In this document: in pieces, positions 36,017 to 51,575 of the stretch
Layout of the letters: every line of letters starts with the position of its first letter
Position numbering within the stretch: position 1 is the stretch's first letter
NCBI RefSeq assembly: GCF_004792515.1
Contig: NZ_CP038865.1
Coordinates: 332,001-396,000 of the forward strand
Length of the DNA stretch: 64,000 bases
DNA from: Vagococcus xieshaowenii
GTDB taxonomy: Bacteria; Bacillota; Bacilli; Lactobacillales; Vagococcaceae
Direction of reading: 5' to 3'
Position numbers and translations under genes: made by a program
The notes under the pieces: model-generated
The model's input: the letters and a program-made list of their open reading frames with translations, nothing else
The model's database searches: none
Told to the model about the DNA's origin: nothing

Positions 36017-38191
36017 TTAAATAGATAATTGACCGACTGGTTGACCAGCAATCACTTGTTGATTGTTTTCAATATGAATGCTGTTTACTTTATCGCTGTT
36101 TGTGAAGACAACGATCATGGTCACTTGTTTGCCTTCAGATTTAATAGAAGTTAAATCTGCAAGTGCGATACTTTCCCCTGCTAACACTTGTTGTCCTTCT
36201 TTCACGGTGATGCCAAATGCTTTATTTTTTAACGAGACAGTATCAATTCCCATGTGAATCAGAACTTCAATGCCGTCATCTGTTAATAAGCCAATAGCAT
36301 GTTGTGTTGGAAAAATACTGGTTACTGTTCCTGCGACAGGCGCCACAATTTTACCACTAACAGGTTCAATGGCAAAACCTTGGCCCATCATTTTTGCTGA
36401 AAAAACAGGGTCATTTACTTGCTCAAGCGACAAAACTTCTCCTTCGGCAACAGCGACTAAAGGTAATTGCTTGTTCAAAAAGTTTGTGTTACTTTCTTTG
36501 GTTGTATTATTATCAATAGCTGATACATTCGTGACAGGAATATCGATATTAGCATCCAGTGCATCTTGAATATCAGATTTCAAGATATCTGCTTTTGGTC
36601 CGTAAACGGCTTGTACGCCGTTGTCTTTAACAATTAAACCAAGCGCTCCAGCTGATTTCCAAGCCTCTTCATTGCCAACTTTTGATTTGTCTTTAACTGA
36701 AACGCGTAGACGTGTCATGCACGCATCAACATCTTCAATATTTTCTTTACCGCCTAATAGATTGATGATTGAAACTACTTGATTACTTAATGAATTAGCA
36801 TCACCAGAGTCGTTGTCTACTGAATCGCCACCATTATCATAGTTACCATTACGACCAGGTGTTGCAAAGTTGAATTTTTTAATTAAGAAGTTTGCTAATA
36901 AATAGGTAACAACTGCAAATGCTAGTGTCACTAGGATAAAGTTTAATACATCGCCCCCTAAACCAGCTTTAAAAGAAATAGGCAGACGAGTTGCTAATTC
37001 AATGTTACCAAATGAATGCAAACGTAATGGTAAAATATCAGCCATTGCAAAAGCAGCGCCTTGAAGAACGGCATAAATTCCGTATAAAGGAATAGCAGCA
37101 AACATGAACATGAACTCTAAAGGTTCTGTTACACCTGTTAGGAAAACTGCTAAAGCTGCAGAGATGTACATTGATTTGTATTGTGAACGTTTGTCAGCAT
37201 CAACATTACGGTACATGGCTAATGCCATTCCCATTAAAATACCAGAAGCACCGATCATTTGCCCAACTTTAAAACGAGCAGGAGTCCAACCGCTTAAGAC
37301 GTTATTGTATTGAGTTAAATCGCCAGAGCCTTTAAAGTTAACTAAGTCTGTTGCCCAAGCTAACCACAATGGGTCTTGCCCAAATACTTGTGTCCCAGCT
37401 TGTGCGCCAGACAAAATAGTATAAGAACCACCTAATTGTGTGTAGTTAATAGGAATGGTTAACATATGATGTAAACCAAATGGTAACAATAGACGTTCCA
37501 AAGTTCCATATAAGAAAGGAGCTAAGATAGGTGCAGTATCTTGAGACTCAGCTATCCATAAACCAAAATTATTGATTCCTGCTTGGATGTAAGGCCATAC
37601 AAGTGCTAATGCGATAGAAACCACTGCAGACCATAAAATAACTACGAAAGGTACGAAGCGTTTACCATTAAAGAAAGATAACGCTTCAGGTAATTTACGG
37701 AAATTGTAATATTTGTTATAAGCATTAGCACCGACAAAACCTGCGATGATTCCGACGAATACGCCCATGTTTAAAGCTGGAGCTTCTAAAACACTGGTGA
37801 AGAAGCCGTTAATCATAATTTTTGTGCCAAATAATGTATGAGTGAATGCTTCAGGATCGTTTAACATATCCCCAGTAACCCCAAAGATTGACCCAGTAAT
37901 ACGGTTGATTAAAACAAAAGCAATCCCTGCTGCAAATGCTCCGCCCGCACGTTCCTTGGCCCAGCTGCCACCAATCGCTAGTGCAAATAATAAATGAAGA
38001 TTACCAATAATGGCCCAACCAATATTTTCGATAACGCCGCCAGTTGTTACTAACGCCGCCATGTCGGGGTTGATTAAAGGAAGTGATTTTCCAATACTAA
38101 CCATTAAACCCGCAGCAGGCATTACGGCGATTACTACCATTAAGGCTTTACCGAATTTTTGCCAAAACTCGAAACTAAATAATTTTTTCAT
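36017..38191 (-). CDS. malT: Maltose-specific PTS EIICBA (MalT)
   Basis: Membrane PTS permease that imports and phosphorylates maltose. 724 residues with all three domains fused: EIIC about 1-440 with roughly ten membrane segments, EIIB about 470-550 with phospho-Cys C491 (DACMTRLRV), and EIIA about 590-724 with H631 (TQHAIGLL) and phospho-His H646 (LIHMGIDTV). It could be read as a glucose-type permease, but its position divergent from maltose phosphorylase and next to mapP strongly supports maltose. Promoter on the minus strand: TTTACA (38277-38282), 17 bases, TATACT (38254-38259), with a MalR-type operator just downstream. Confidence 0.92.
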   Translation of the reverse strand: MKKLFSFEFWQKFGKALMVVIAVMPAAGLMVSIGKSLPLINPDMAALVTTGGVIENIGWAIIGNLHLLFALAIGGSWAKERAGGAFAAGIAFVLINRITGSIFGVTGDMLNDPEAFTHTLFGTKIMINGFFTSVLEAPALNMGVFVGIIAGFVGANAYNKYYNFRKLPEALSFFNGKRFVPFVVILWSAVVSIALALVWPYIQAGINNFGLWIAESQDTAPILAPFLYGTLERLLLPFGLHHMLTIPINYTQLGGSYTILSGAQAGTQVFGQDPLWLAWATDLVNFKGSGDLTQYNNVLSGWTPARFKVGQMIGASGILMGMALAMYRNVDADKRSQYKSMYISAALAVFLTGVTEPLEFMFMFAAIPLYGIYAVLQGAAFAMADILPLRLHSFGNIELATRLPISFKAGLGGDVLNFILVTLAFAVVTYLLANFLIKKFNFATPGRNGNYDNGGDSVDNDSGDANSLSNQVVSIINLLGGKENIEDVDACMTRLRVSVKDKSKVGNEEAWKSAGALGLIVKDNGVQAVYGPKADILKSDIQDALDANIDIPVTNVSAIDNNTTKESNTNFLNKQLPLVAVAEGEVLSLEQVNDPVFSAKMMGQGFAIEPVSGKIVAPVAGTVTSIFPTQHAIGLLTDDGIEVLIHMGIDTVSLKNKAFGITVKEGQQVLAGESIALADLTSIKSEGKQVTMIVVFTNSDKVNSIHIENNQQVIAGQPVGQLSI

Positions 38192-38232
38192 GATGATTCC
38201 TCCTAAATAATTGCTGAATCGAATAAATCAAT

Positions 38233-38244
38233 GCAATCGATTTC
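38233..38244 (-). promoter_or_regulatory. MalR-type operator downstream of the malT promoter
   Basis: GCAATCGATTTC is an imperfect version of the GCAANCGNTTGC palindrome found at three other promoters of the regulon. It lies about 10 bases after the malT -10 (38254-38259), where a bound LacI-family repressor would block elongation. Confidence 0.55.
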
Positions 38245-38370
38245 GTTGATTGAAGTATAATATAAATATATTTTTTTGTAAACCATTTATTTTGAATAAG
38301 TTGATATGACGGGTGTATATAGTAGATGTAATGATTTAGTAGGTCTGTTTATTTTTTTTAATTAAAAAGA

Positions 38371-38400
38371 TTGACTTTCGCAACCGATTGCGTTTATTAT
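38371..38400 (+). promoter_or_regulatory. malP promoter with MalR operator in the spacer
   Basis: TTGACT (38371-38376) and TATTAT (38395-38400) are 18 bases apart. The near-perfect palindrome CGCAACCGATTGCG (38379-38392) fills the spacer. Confidence 0.68.
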
Positions 38401-38434
38401 TAATGCAACAAGATATTTACTTTAGGAGGACGTT

Positions 38435-40711
38435 ATGCAAAATATAAAACGATTATTCGATATTAACCCTTGGAAAATTAGTACAACACATTTACACAAA
38501 GAAGAGTTACGCTTACAAGAATCACTAACATCTATTGGTAATGGTTATATGGGAATGCGTGGTAATTTTGAGGAAGATTATTCAGGAGATCACCATGCTG
38601 GTTCTTATTTAGCGGGTGTTTGGTATCCAGACAAAACACGTGTTGGTTGGTGGAAAAATGGTTACCCTGAATATTTTGGTAAAGTAATTAATGCGGTTAA
38701 CTTTATCGCGATGGATATATATGTAGACGGCGAAAAAGTTGATTTAGCTAAACAAGAGCCAAAGGATTTTTATTTAGAGTTAGATATGAAAAACGGTTTA
38801 TTGACACGTCAATATACGCTAGAAACTGCAAATGCGACGTTAGTATTTGCGTTTAAACGCTTCTTAAGTGTAGCAACAAAAGAATTAGGTGTAATGTCAT
38901 TAGAGGTAAAGGCAACAGCGGGTGAAGCTGTGGTGAAAGTGGTCTCTAAATTAGACGGAGATGTACGTAATGAAGACAGTAACTATGACGAAATGTTCTG
39001 GGAACACAAAGCAAGTTCAGTTGAAGAAGGTCTAGGGTTATTGACAACAGAAACTATTCCTAATAATTTTGGGATTGAGCGTTTTGCCGTAACTTCAGTG
39101 ATGAAAAATGAAACGAATGCCTCGTTGATGGCTGAAGAAGTGACAGATTTCCTGGTTACACAAACGTTTGAAGCACATGTTTCAACTACTGAAAGCTTAT
39201 CGTTAACTAAAAAAGTGGTCATTTTAACGAGTCGCGATGTTGCGCAAGCGCAGCAAGCGTCTGAGGCAAAAGAGTTATTAAAGAGTGTGACGGATGATTT
39301 TACGACATTACTAGAGGTTCAAACATCTGAATGGGCAAAACGTTGGGCATTAGCTGATGTGGTGATTGATGGCGATGATGAGGCGCAACAAGGCATTCGT
39401 TTTAACTTATTCCAATTATTCTCTACTTATTACGGAGAAGATGCACGCTTGAATATCGGCCCTAAAGGCTTCACTGGTGAAAAATATGGAGGTGCTACAT
39501 ATTGGGATACAGAAGCTTACGCGGTACCGTTGTACTTAGCCTTAGCTGATCCAGAAGTGACAAAAAACTTATTAACTTACCGTCACAATCAATTACCACA
39601 AGCACAACACAATGCACGCCAACAAGGACTAGCAGGTGCATTATATCCGATGGTAACATTTACTGGTGTTGAATGTCATAATGAATGGGAAATTACATTT
39701 GAAGAAATTCATCGTAATGGGGCGATTGCTTACGCTATCTATAATTACACGAACTATACAGGTGACGAAAGTTATGTGAAGGAAGAAGGGCTAGAAGTAT
39801 TAACGGAAATTGCGCGTTTCTGGGCCGATCGTGTGCACTATTCTAAACGACAAGATGCTTACATGATGCATGGTGTGACTGGTCCGAATGAATATGAAAA
39901 TAATGTGAATAATAACTGGTATACGAACTATATTGCTGCTTGGGTATTGAAGTATACAGCTGAGATGTTTGAAAAATTCCGCAGTGAAGCAACTGTTTCA
40001 ATATCAGACGAAGAATTAGCAAAATGGGCAGAAATTGTTGAGAAAATGTATTATCCAAAAGATGAGACGTTAGGTGTTTTTGTTCAACACGACACGTTCT
40101 TAGATAAAGATTTGATGCCTGTTTCAGATTTAGAAGCACAACATTTACCGTTGAATCAAAACTGGTCTTGGGATCGTATTTTACGTTCATGCTTTATTAA
40201 GCAAGCAGATGTTTTACAAGGTATTTATTTCTTCAATGATGAATTTACACGTGAAGAAAAACAAAAGAATTTCGAATTTTATGAGCCAATGACTGTTCAT
40301 GAATCATCATTATCACCATGTATTCACGCTATTTTAGCAGCGGAATTAGGCATGGAAGAAAAGGCAGTTGAAATGTACCAACGTACGGCACGCTTAGACT
40401 TAGATAACTATAATAACGATACAGAAGATGGATTACATATTACGTCAATGACGGGTAGTTGGTTAGCGATTGTGCAAGGATTTGCGCAAATGAAAACAGC
40501 TAACGATACACTAAGTTTCTCACCGTTCTTACCATCGATTTGGAACGGTTATGCTTTCCATATTAACTACCGTGGTAGCTTATTAGAAATTAAGGTGTCA
40601 AAAGTAGGTGTGGTGATGAACTTAGTATCTGGACCTAGTCTAGAAGTAACAGTTTATGACCAAGTGTATAACTTAGCGGATACGTTAACTGTTGCATTGA
40701 AGGAGGCATAA
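38435..40711 (+). CDS. malP: Maltose phosphorylase (GH65)
   Basis: Phosphorolyses maltose to glucose and beta-glucose 1-phosphate in the cytoplasm. 758 residues, the normal size of GH65 maltose phosphorylases: an N-terminal beta-sandwich (1-270), linker, and an (alpha/alpha)6 barrel. The general acid Glu lies in [15 protein letters not shown] near residue 415-430, and the phosphate-binding loop in [12 protein letters not shown] (about 620-631). First gene of malP-pgmB-galM-malR, divergent from malT. An inverting reaction explains the beta-phosphoglucomutase and mutarotase that follow. Confidence 0.95.
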   Translation: MQNIKRLFDINPWKISTTHLHKEELRLQESLTSIGNGYMGMRGNFEEDYSGDHHAGSYLAGVWYPDKTRVGWWKNGYPEYFGKVINAVNFIAMDIYVDGEKVDLAKQEPKDFYLELDMKNGLLTRQYTLETANATLVFAFKRFLSVATKELGVMSLEVKATAGEAVVKVVSKLDGDVRNEDSNYDEMFWEHKASSVEEGLGLLTTETIPNNFGIERFAVTSVMKNETNASLMAEEVTDFLVTQTFEAHVSTTESLSLTKKVVILTSRDVAQAQQASEAKELLKSVTDDFTTLLEVQTSEWAKRWALADVVIDGDDEAQQGIRFNLFQLFSTYYGEDARLNIGPKGFTGEKYGGATYWDTEAYAVPLYLALADPEVTKNLLTYRHNQLPQAQHNARQQGLAGALYPMVTFTGVECHNEWEITFEEIHRNGAIAYAIYNYTNYTGDESYVKEEGLEVLTEIARFWADRVHYSKRQDAYMMHGVTGPNEYENNVNNNWYTNYIAAWVLKYTAEMFEKFRSEATVSISDEELAKWAEIVEKMYYPKDETLGVFVQHDTFLDKDLMPVSDLEAQHLPLNQNWSWDRILRSCFIKQADVLQGIYFFNDEFTREEKQKNFEFYEPMTVHESSLSPCIHAILAAELGMEEKAVEMYQRTARLDLDNYNNDTEDGLHITSMTGSWLAIVQGFAQMKTANDTLSFSPFLPSIWNGYAFHINYRGSLLEIKVSKVGVVMNLVSGPSLEVTVYDQVYNLADTLTVALKEA

Positions 40712-40712
40712 C

Positions 40713-41384
40713 ATGTTTAAAGCAGTCTTATTTGATTTGGATGGTGTTATTACGGATACAGCCGAGTACCATTATCGTGCGTGGAAAAAATTAGGTGAAG
40801 AATTAGGGATTTCGATTGATCGTGAATTTAATGAACGCTTAAAAGGGGTCAGTCGAGAAGATTCTTTGCGATTGATTTTAGAGCATGGCAGACGTGGAGC
40901 AGATTTTTCAGCTGAAGAATTTGCAGCGCTAGCTAAAAAGAAGAACGATAACTATGTACAAATGATTGAAGAAGTGTCACCTAGAGATGTCTATCCAGGA
41001 ATTCTTGAGTTGTTGAAAACCTTGAAAGCACATGAGGTTAAAATCGCGTTAGCATCAGCGAGTAAAAATGGTCCTAGTTTATTAGATAAAATGGCGTTAA
41101 CTGACTACTTTGATGCGATTGCCGATCCAGCAAAAGTTGCTCAAGGTAAGCCAGCACCTGATATTTTTGAACTAGCTGCTAAAGAGGTTGGTGTAGCGAT
41201 TACGGAATCTATTGGAATTGAAGATGCGCAAGCTGGTATCGCAGCTATTAAAGCTAGTGGTGCTTTACCAATAGGTGTCGGACAAGCTGAAGATTTAGGT
41301 GATGATATTGCGTTGGTGACGACAACAGCAGCGTTAACTTACGAGTATTTATTAGAGAAATGGCAAGAAAAACATGAGAATTAA
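40713..41384 (+). CDS. pgmB: Beta-phosphoglucomutase
   Basis: Converts beta-glucose 1-phosphate from maltose phosphorylase to glucose 6-phosphate. HAD-superfamily enzyme of 223 residues: motif [19 protein letters not shown] (nucleophile D8, acid/base D10), a cap domain with [10 protein letters not shown] (about 44-53), motif [10 protein letters not shown] (about 111-118) and motif [11 protein letters not shown] (about 167-175). It starts one base after the malP stop and overlaps galM by 11 bases, so it is tightly coupled. Confidence 0.95.
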   Translation: MFKAVLFDLDGVITDTAEYHYRAWKKLGEELGISIDREFNERLKGVSREDSLRLILEHGRRGADFSAEEFAALAKKKNDNYVQMIEEVSPRDVYPGILELLKTLKAHEVKIALASASKNGPSLLDKMALTDYFDAIADPAKVAQGKPAPDIFELAAKEVGVAITESIGIEDAQAGIAAIKASGALPIGVGQAEDLGDDIALVTTTAALTYEYLLEKWQEKHEN

Positions 41385-42351
41385 AGAGCAAAAAGATGGC
41401 AAACTAAACGTTATTACCCTAGAAAATGGGGTAATAACGGCTAGTTTTGTTAATTATGGGGCACGTATGCACACGCTGTATGCCCCTGATAAAAAGGGAA
41501 AAAAAGAAAACGTTTTACTTTCGTTTGACTCGTTAGAAGCTTTACAAGCGGACACGAGTTTTTTTGGGGCAACAGTAGGGCCTGTAGCAGGACGTATCCG
41601 ACAAGCAAGATGGGGTGAGTTGTGCCTAGATAAGAATAATGGTGATCACCATATTCATGGTGGAGATAATGGTTGGAGTTACCGTTATTGGGAAACACAG
41701 GTAGAGGATGAAGGAGAAATCCTAAGTGTCATCTTTACGTTACATGATGATAGCTCTGGTTATCCTGGTCCGATAGATGCTCGAGTGGTTTATCGCTTAA
41801 TTGGCAATTGTTTAGAGATGGAAATAACAGGAAGCTCTGAACGATTGACGTTGTTTAATCCAACGAGTCATACGTATTTTAATTTATCTGGGGATGGCAA
41901 GCGTGATTTAGACAGTCACATCTTGCAGGTTCAATCACATCAACAGTTAATCTTAGATGAGGATAAATTACCCACGGGTGAAAGTATATTACCGAAACTG
42001 GATGTTGCTTATCCCCAAGACTTTAATGATATTTTTCAAGTTTATCCACAAGGGTTAGATGATTACTTTGTTTTTGATAAAAAAAATGAAGCGACTGAGC
42101 AATTAGTATTATCGGAAAAGATTTCAGGAAGACAACTTGAGATAGTCACTGAGCGTCAAGGTGTGGTATTATTTTCTACGACAGGGTTTGATGCAGACAT
42201 TCAATTGAATGGGCGTAAGATGCATTCCAATTATGGTTTAGCCATTGAGCCTCAAGAAGCACCCGACAGTGTTCATTTTGATGGATGGCCATCAATAGAA
42301 CTAAGTGCTAATGAAGAAAAAAAATTAACAACTCGCTACTATTTTAATTAG
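41374..42351 (+). CDS. galM: Aldose 1-epimerase (mutarotase)
   Basis: Interconverts alpha and beta anomers of glucose, galactose or maltose. 325 residues with the family's catalytic residues: His in [11 protein letters not shown] (near residue 92), His in [12 protein letters not shown] (near 167) and a general base Glu in [11 protein letters not shown] (near residue 290). Located in the malP operon, it probably equilibrates the glucose released by phosphorolysis or dephosphorylation. It starts inside the end of pgmB. Confidence 0.92.
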   Translation: MRIKEQKDGKLNVITLENGVITASFVNYGARMHTLYAPDKKGKKENVLLSFDSLEALQADTSFFGATVGPVAGRIRQARWGELCLDKNNGDHHIHGGDNGWSYRYWETQVEDEGEILSVIFTLHDDSSGYPGPIDARVVYRLIGNCLEMEITGSSERLTLFNPTSHTYFNLSGDGKRDLDSHILQVQSHQQLILDEDKLPTGESILPKLDVAYPQDFNDIFQVYPQGLDDYFVFDKKNEATEQLVLSEKISGRQLEIVTERQGVVLFSTTGFDADIQLNGRKMHSNYGLAIEPQEAPDSVHFDGWPSIELSANEEKKLTTRYYFN

Positions 42352-42372
42352 ACGAGTAGAAAGGATGATACG

Positions 42373-43386
42373 ATGACTGTTACAGTAAAAGATGTTGCCA
42401 AAAAAGCGGGTGTTGCGACGTCTACTGTGTCGCGCGTAATCAATGATCATCCAAGTATTTCAGACGCTACTAAGAAACGTGTGATGAAAGTGATGGACGA
42501 ATTAGGTTATGTTCCTAATATTGCGGCGCAAAATTTAGGGAAAAGAAAATCAAATGCGATAGGGGTTATTTTACCACCCCTAGATTCTAAAGAACGTATG
42601 GGTAATCCTTTCTTCTTAGAAATTATTGAAGCAATTAATGAAGAAGCCCTTGCTAATAATTTAACAACGGCTGTAGCGACAGCGACAAATTATGAGAAAT
42701 TATTAGAAAATGTAAAAAAAATGCATTCACAACGACAAGTAGATGGTTTCGTGTTAGTTTATTCTGATAAAGATGATCCTGTAATTGCTTACTTATGTGA
42801 GAAGGACATACCGTTTTCGTTGATTGGTCAACCTTATCAGCAAGAAGACAATATTGTGTACGTTGATAATGATAATCAATTGTTAGGTAAACATGCGACA
42901 GATTTTTTAATTGAAAATGGACACAAAGATATCTTGTTTATTACTAATACTATTCACGAGAATATTTTCTTTGAACGTTATTTTGGCTATCAAAAATCGT
43001 TGATGATGAATAATTTGCCTCACCATACATCGATAAATTTAATTAATGCGGAAGATTATGAAGCCTTCGGTGAATTGTTAGCAGAGAAAAAATATAGTGC
43101 GGCAGTAGTAATTGATGATATGTTTGCAGTGAAGGTTATTCAATTAGTGCAAATGTATGGGTATAAAGTTCCAGAAGATTTTTCAATTGTGAGTTTTAAT
43201 AACTCCATAATTGCGACAATGGTTCATCCATATTTAACGAGCATGGATATCTCTGTTCAAGAATTAGGGAAACTTGGTTTACGCCAATTAGTGAAATCTC
43301 TAGGAGATGAAGAAGCGTCTAGTTTACGTATGGTAATTCCTCATAAACTGATTCGTCGTGAAACAGTCATTGATTTGAATCAATAG
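42373..43386 (+). CDS. malR: LacI-family maltose regulator MalR
   Basis: 337-residue repressor. The N-terminal DNA-binding domain VTVKDVAKKAGVATSTVSRV (residues 2-21) has the LacI helix-turn-helix, with the hinge helix NIAAQNLGKRKSN near residue 50. The C-terminal part is a periplasmic-binding-like effector domain. It closes the malP-pgmB-galM operon, and GCAANCGNTTGC-like palindromes occur at the malT, malP, nplT and mdxE promoters, so it is the obvious regulator of all four units. The effector (maltose or derivative) is inferred. Confidence 0.9.
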   Translation: MTVTVKDVAKKAGVATSTVSRVINDHPSISDATKKRVMKVMDELGYVPNIAAQNLGKRKSNAIGVILPPLDSKERMGNPFFLEIIEAINEEALANNLTTAVATATNYEKLLENVKKMHSQRQVDGFVLVYSDKDDPVIAYLCEKDIPFSLIGQPYQQEDNIVYVDNDNQLLGKHATDFLIENGHKDILFITNTIHENIFFERYFGYQKSLMMNNLPHHTSINLINAEDYEAFGELLAEKKYSAAVVIDDMFAVKVIQLVQMYGYKVPEDFSIVSFNNSIIATMVHPYLTSMDISVQELGKLGLRQLVKSLGDEEASSLRMVIPHKLIRRETVIDLNQ

Positions 43387-43430
43387 ACACATAAAAGAGG
43401 CTGTGAACAAAGCGTTTAGTTTTAAAGTGT

Positions 43431-43465
43431 AAAGAGCTATGACAAATTTTTGTCATAGCTCTTTT

Positions 43466-43467
<2 letters not shown>
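43431..43467. terminator. Bidirectional terminator between malR and the GH13 operon
   Basis: AAAGAGCTATGACAAA (43431-43446) pairs perfectly with TTTGTCATAGCTCTTT (43449-43464), with T runs on both strands. It belongs to the GTGAC/ATGAC-centred hairpin group. Confidence 0.88.
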
Positions 43468-48545
<5,078 letters not shown>

Positions 48546-48604
48546 CGTATGATTCCTCCTGTATAAAATATTTCTTCATGATAGTTTATTTTAAGTTACT
48601 TACT

Positions 48605-48656
48605 ATTATGGCATAATATAAAAACGGTTTCAATCGTTATTTCGCAATCGGTTGCA
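48605..48656 (-). promoter_or_regulatory. Promoter and MalR operator of the GH13 operon
   Basis: On the minus strand TTGAAA (48628-48633) and CATAAT (48605-48610) are 17 bases apart. A near-perfect operator CGCAATCGGTTGCA lies just upstream (48643-48656), and a second half-site CGATTGAAAC overlaps the -35. The 347-base gap 48546-48892 otherwise holds only AT-rich divergent promoter DNA. Confidence 0.62.
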
Positions 48657-48820
48657 TTTAGACGTTTTTATTTGTAACAGGTGTGATTATCGACGACTAT
48701 TATAATTATTCGGTCATGCTTAGTTCGTTAAAACGTTGTTTTATCAACTTTTTAAGCATTTTTATTTTGTTTTTTGTCAATCGAACATTCTAATTTTTTG
48801 TAGTGGTTGATAAATAATAG

Positions 48821-48849
48821 TTGACTTTTTAGACAAACGGTTGCACAAT
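48821..48849 (+). promoter_or_regulatory. mdxE promoter with MalR operator in the spacer
   Basis: TTGACT (48821-48826) and CACAAT (48844-48849) are 17 bases apart. The operator-like CAAACGGTTGCA (48834-48845) covers the spacer, the same layout as at malP. Confidence 0.62.
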
Positions 48850-48892
48850 GGGGTTATAGAAATTAATAACTAAAGGTTTAGGGGAGGAAAAT

Positions 48893-50128
48893 ATGAAAAA
48901 GCAAACAAAAAGAGTTTTAGGGGTCGGTGCAACGTTAGGTTTATCAGCGATGTTATTGGCAGGTTGTGGCAGTGATAAAGAAACGGAACAAGCGACAGAT
49001 ACTTCAAAAACAAATGAAAACGCTTCTATTAAGTTGTGGGTAGATGCAGCACAAGTAGAGACATATCAAGGAATTGTTGATGACTTCCAAAAAGAAAATC
49101 CAAATTGGAAAGTAACCATTAAGCCAAGTGAGTCTGCTACAGCTCAAGAAAACATTAAAAAAGACCCAAGTGCAGCAGCAGATGTTTTCATGTTCCCACA
49201 TGATCATATAGGTCAAATGGTAGAAGCTGGAATGATTTATCCTAATACTAAATATGAAGAAACAGTTAAAGAAAATAATATTGAAAGCGCTGTAGATGCT
49301 GCAACTTATGATGGTAAATTATATGGCTATCCATATGGTGTTGAAACACAAATTCTTTATTATAACAAAGCTAAACTTAGAGCCGAGGATGTTACATCTT
49401 GGAATACATTAACTGCGAAAGGAAAATTAGGGACTAACTTTGGAGAAGCAGGTGCTAACTACATCTTTACACCGTTATTTATGTCTAATGGCAATGTGTT
49501 ATATGGTGAAAATGGAGAAGATTTAAAAGGAACTAACTTTAATAATGATAAAGGGGTTCAAGTATTAGAATGGATTCGCGCTCAAAAAGATAACAAAGGT
49601 GTGATTCAATCGAATGCTGAAGCCTTATCAAATCTAGAAAGTGGTAAAGTAGATGCGTTCTTATCAGGTCCATGGTCTAAGAACGACGTTGAAAAAGCTT
49701 TAGGTGATAATTTCGCTGCAGCTCCTTATCCAACCGTTGATTTTGGTGATGGTGAAGTGCAACAAAAAGCGTTCTTAGGGGTTAAATTATTCGGTGTGAA
49801 TGCCGCAACTAAGAGTCCAGTTGCAGCAATGGCTTTAGCAGACTATATTACGAATAAAGAGAGTCAATTAACAGTCTTTGAAGGGCACGGAACAGTTCCT
49901 TCAAATATTGAAGCCCAAACAGCTGAAAACGTTCAAGCTGATGAAGTAACACAAGCAGTAATGACAATGAGTGATGCAGAACATTCATTTGTAATGCCTA
50001 AATTACCAGCAATGGTAACATTCTGGGGACCATCAGATGCGGTTATCAATGATACATTTAATGATAAAATTTCAGCTGATGATTACAAAGCTAAACTAGA
50101 CAAATTAGTAGAAGATACAAGTAAATAA
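48893..50128 (+). CDS. mdxE: Maltodextrin ABC transporter substrate-binding lipoprotein
   Basis: Extracellular lipoprotein that captures maltodextrins. 411 residues with a signal peptide ending in the lipobox LLAGC (Cys about residue 25), then a Ser/Thr/Glu-rich linker and a type I/II solute-binding fold beginning IKLWVDAAQVETYQG. The sugar-binding pattern (PYGVETQILYYNKA, AFLSGPWSKNDV) matches MdxE/MalX proteins. First gene of mdxEFG; strong GGGGAGGAAA ribosome site. A small hairpin (GGAAGGAATTAGTCATTCCTTCC, 50144-50166 region) after the gene may stabilise its mRNA relative to mdxF. Confidence 0.93.
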   Translation: MKKQTKRVLGVGATLGLSAMLLAGCGSDKETEQATDTSKTNENASIKLWVDAAQVETYQGIVDDFQKENPNWKVTIKPSESATAQENIKKDPSAAADVFMFPHDHIGQMVEAGMIYPNTKYEETVKENNIESAVDAATYDGKLYGYPYGVETQILYYNKAKLRAEDVTSWNTLTAKGKLGTNFGEAGANYIFTPLFMSNGNVLYGENGEDLKGTNFNNDKGVQVLEWIRAQKDNKGVIQSNAEALSNLESGKVDAFLSGPWSKNDVEKALGDNFAAAPYPTVDFGDGEVQQKAFLGVKLFGVNAATKSPVAAMALADYITNKESQLTVFEGHGTVPSNIEAQTAENVQADEVTQAVMTMSDAEHSFVMPKLPAMVTFWGPSDAVINDTFNDKISADDYKAKLDKLVEDTSK

Positions 50129-50143
50129 AACGTCAATTAAAGT

Positions 50144-50174
50144 AGGAAGGAATTAGTCATTCCTTCCTATTTTC
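50144..50174 (+). other. Hairpin between mdxE and mdxF
   Basis: AGGAAGGAAT pairs with ATTCCTTCCT around a short loop (TAGTC), followed by ATTTTC. Such hairpins after binding-protein genes commonly allow partial termination or protect the upstream message, giving more binding protein than permease. Confidence 0.6.
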
Positions 50175-50217
50175 TACATTGAGAAGGACGTAAGAATAGA
50201 ATGGGATGTGAAAAGTT

Positions 50218-51570
50218 ATGGATACGACTCAAGTAAAAGGAAAACTGTCATTTAGGCAATTGTTTAAAGAAGGCGACCTCGCAACGAAACTTTCTTATTT
50301 GGTGATGGGAAGTGCCAACTTTGCTAATAAACAGTTTATCAAGGGCTTATTATTTTTAGTATTAGAAGTAGGCTTTATTGCCTGGTTAGTATCAAATGGT
50401 GTTAAGGCACTATCAATGTTACAAACATTAGGAACTAAAACACAAGGCTGGATATTGGATGAAGAATTAGGAATTGAAATTCAACAACCTGGTGATAATT
50501 CAATGTTATTATTATTGTTTGGGATTGCTGCTCTTATTATTATTGTGATGTTCCTAGTGATGTATATAATGAATTTAAAAAGTGCTCGAAACATTCATTT
50601 ATTAAAACAAGAAGGTAAACCACTCCCAACAATGAAGGAAGATTTACACACATTACTAAATGAAAATTTCCACATAACGTTGATGACTATTCCATTGTTC
50701 GGAGTCTTAATGTTTACTGTATTACCACTACTTTATATGGTATCAATCGCTTTTACTAATTATGATCATAATCATTTGCCACCAAAAAATCTTTTCCATT
50801 GGGTAGGGTTTGAAAACTTTGGTAAAGTAATCACTGGTGATATTGCGAGTACCTTTTTCCCTGTTTTTGCGTGGACGATGGTATGGGCTGTTTTAGCAAC
50901 AATCACGACTTTTTTCTTTGGTATTCTATTAGCATTATTAATTAATGCAAAAGGAGTTAAAGGTAAGAAAGTTTGGCGTACAATTTTTGTTATTACAATG
51001 GCTGTGCCACAATTTGTTAGTTTATTATTAATGGCTAATATGTTTAATGGAGCAGGACCAGTCAATGCCTTGTTGCAAAACTGGGGATTGATTAGTCAAC
51101 CCATTCCATTCTTAACAGATGGTTTAATGGCGAAAATTACGATTATTTTTGTCAACATGTGGGTAGGGATTCCCGTTACTATGTTAGTTGCAACAGGTAT
51201 TATTACCAATTTACCTACCGATCAAATTGAGGCAGCTGAAATTGATGGTGCTACGAAATTTCAAGTGTTTAAGAACATTACTTTTCCACAAATTTTATTC
51301 GTTATGGCACCGAGTTTGATTCAACAGTTTATTGGCAATATTAATAACTTTAACGTTATTTTCTTATTAACAGGTGGTCAACCAGCTAATAGTAACTACT
51401 ATAACGCGGGAGAAACCGATCTGTTGGTGACATGGTTATACAAATTAACGGTATCTGCAGCTGATTATAATTTAGCTTCGGTTATCGGGATTTTAATCTT
51501 TGTCTTATCGGCAGTCTTCTCATTAATTGCCTATACTCGAAGTGGTTCATATAAAACGGAAGGAGCGTAA
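50218..51570 (+). CDS. mdxF: Maltodextrin ABC transporter permease
   Basis: Membrane permease of the CUT1 maltodextrin importer, 450 residues. An N-terminal extension with three hydrophobic segments (about 20-130) typical of MalF/MdxF precedes the core six-helix permease domain. The ATPase-docking loop EAAEIDGATKFQVFKNITFP lies near residue 340-359. Works with MdxG and an ATPase that is not in this operon, presumably MsmK. Confidence 0.93.
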   Translation: MDTTQVKGKLSFRQLFKEGDLATKLSYLVMGSANFANKQFIKGLLFLVLEVGFIAWLVSNGVKALSMLQTLGTKTQGWILDEELGIEIQQPGDNSMLLLLFGIAALIIIVMFLVMYIMNLKSARNIHLLKQEGKPLPTMKEDLHTLLNENFHITLMTIPLFGVLMFTVLPLLYMVSIAFTNYDHNHLPPKNLFHWVGFENFGKVITGDIASTFFPVFAWTMVWAVLATITTFFFGILLALLINAKGVKGKKVWRTIFVITMAVPQFVSLLLMANMFNGAGPVNALLQNWGLISQPIPFLTDGLMAKITIIFVNMWVGIPVTMLVATGIITNLPTDQIEAAEIDGATKFQVFKNITFPQILFVMAPSLIQQFIGNINNFNVIFLLTGGQPANSNYYNAGETDLLVTWLYKLTVSAADYNLASVIGILIFVLSAVFSLIAYTRSGSYKTEGA

Positions 51571-51575
51571 TCATT

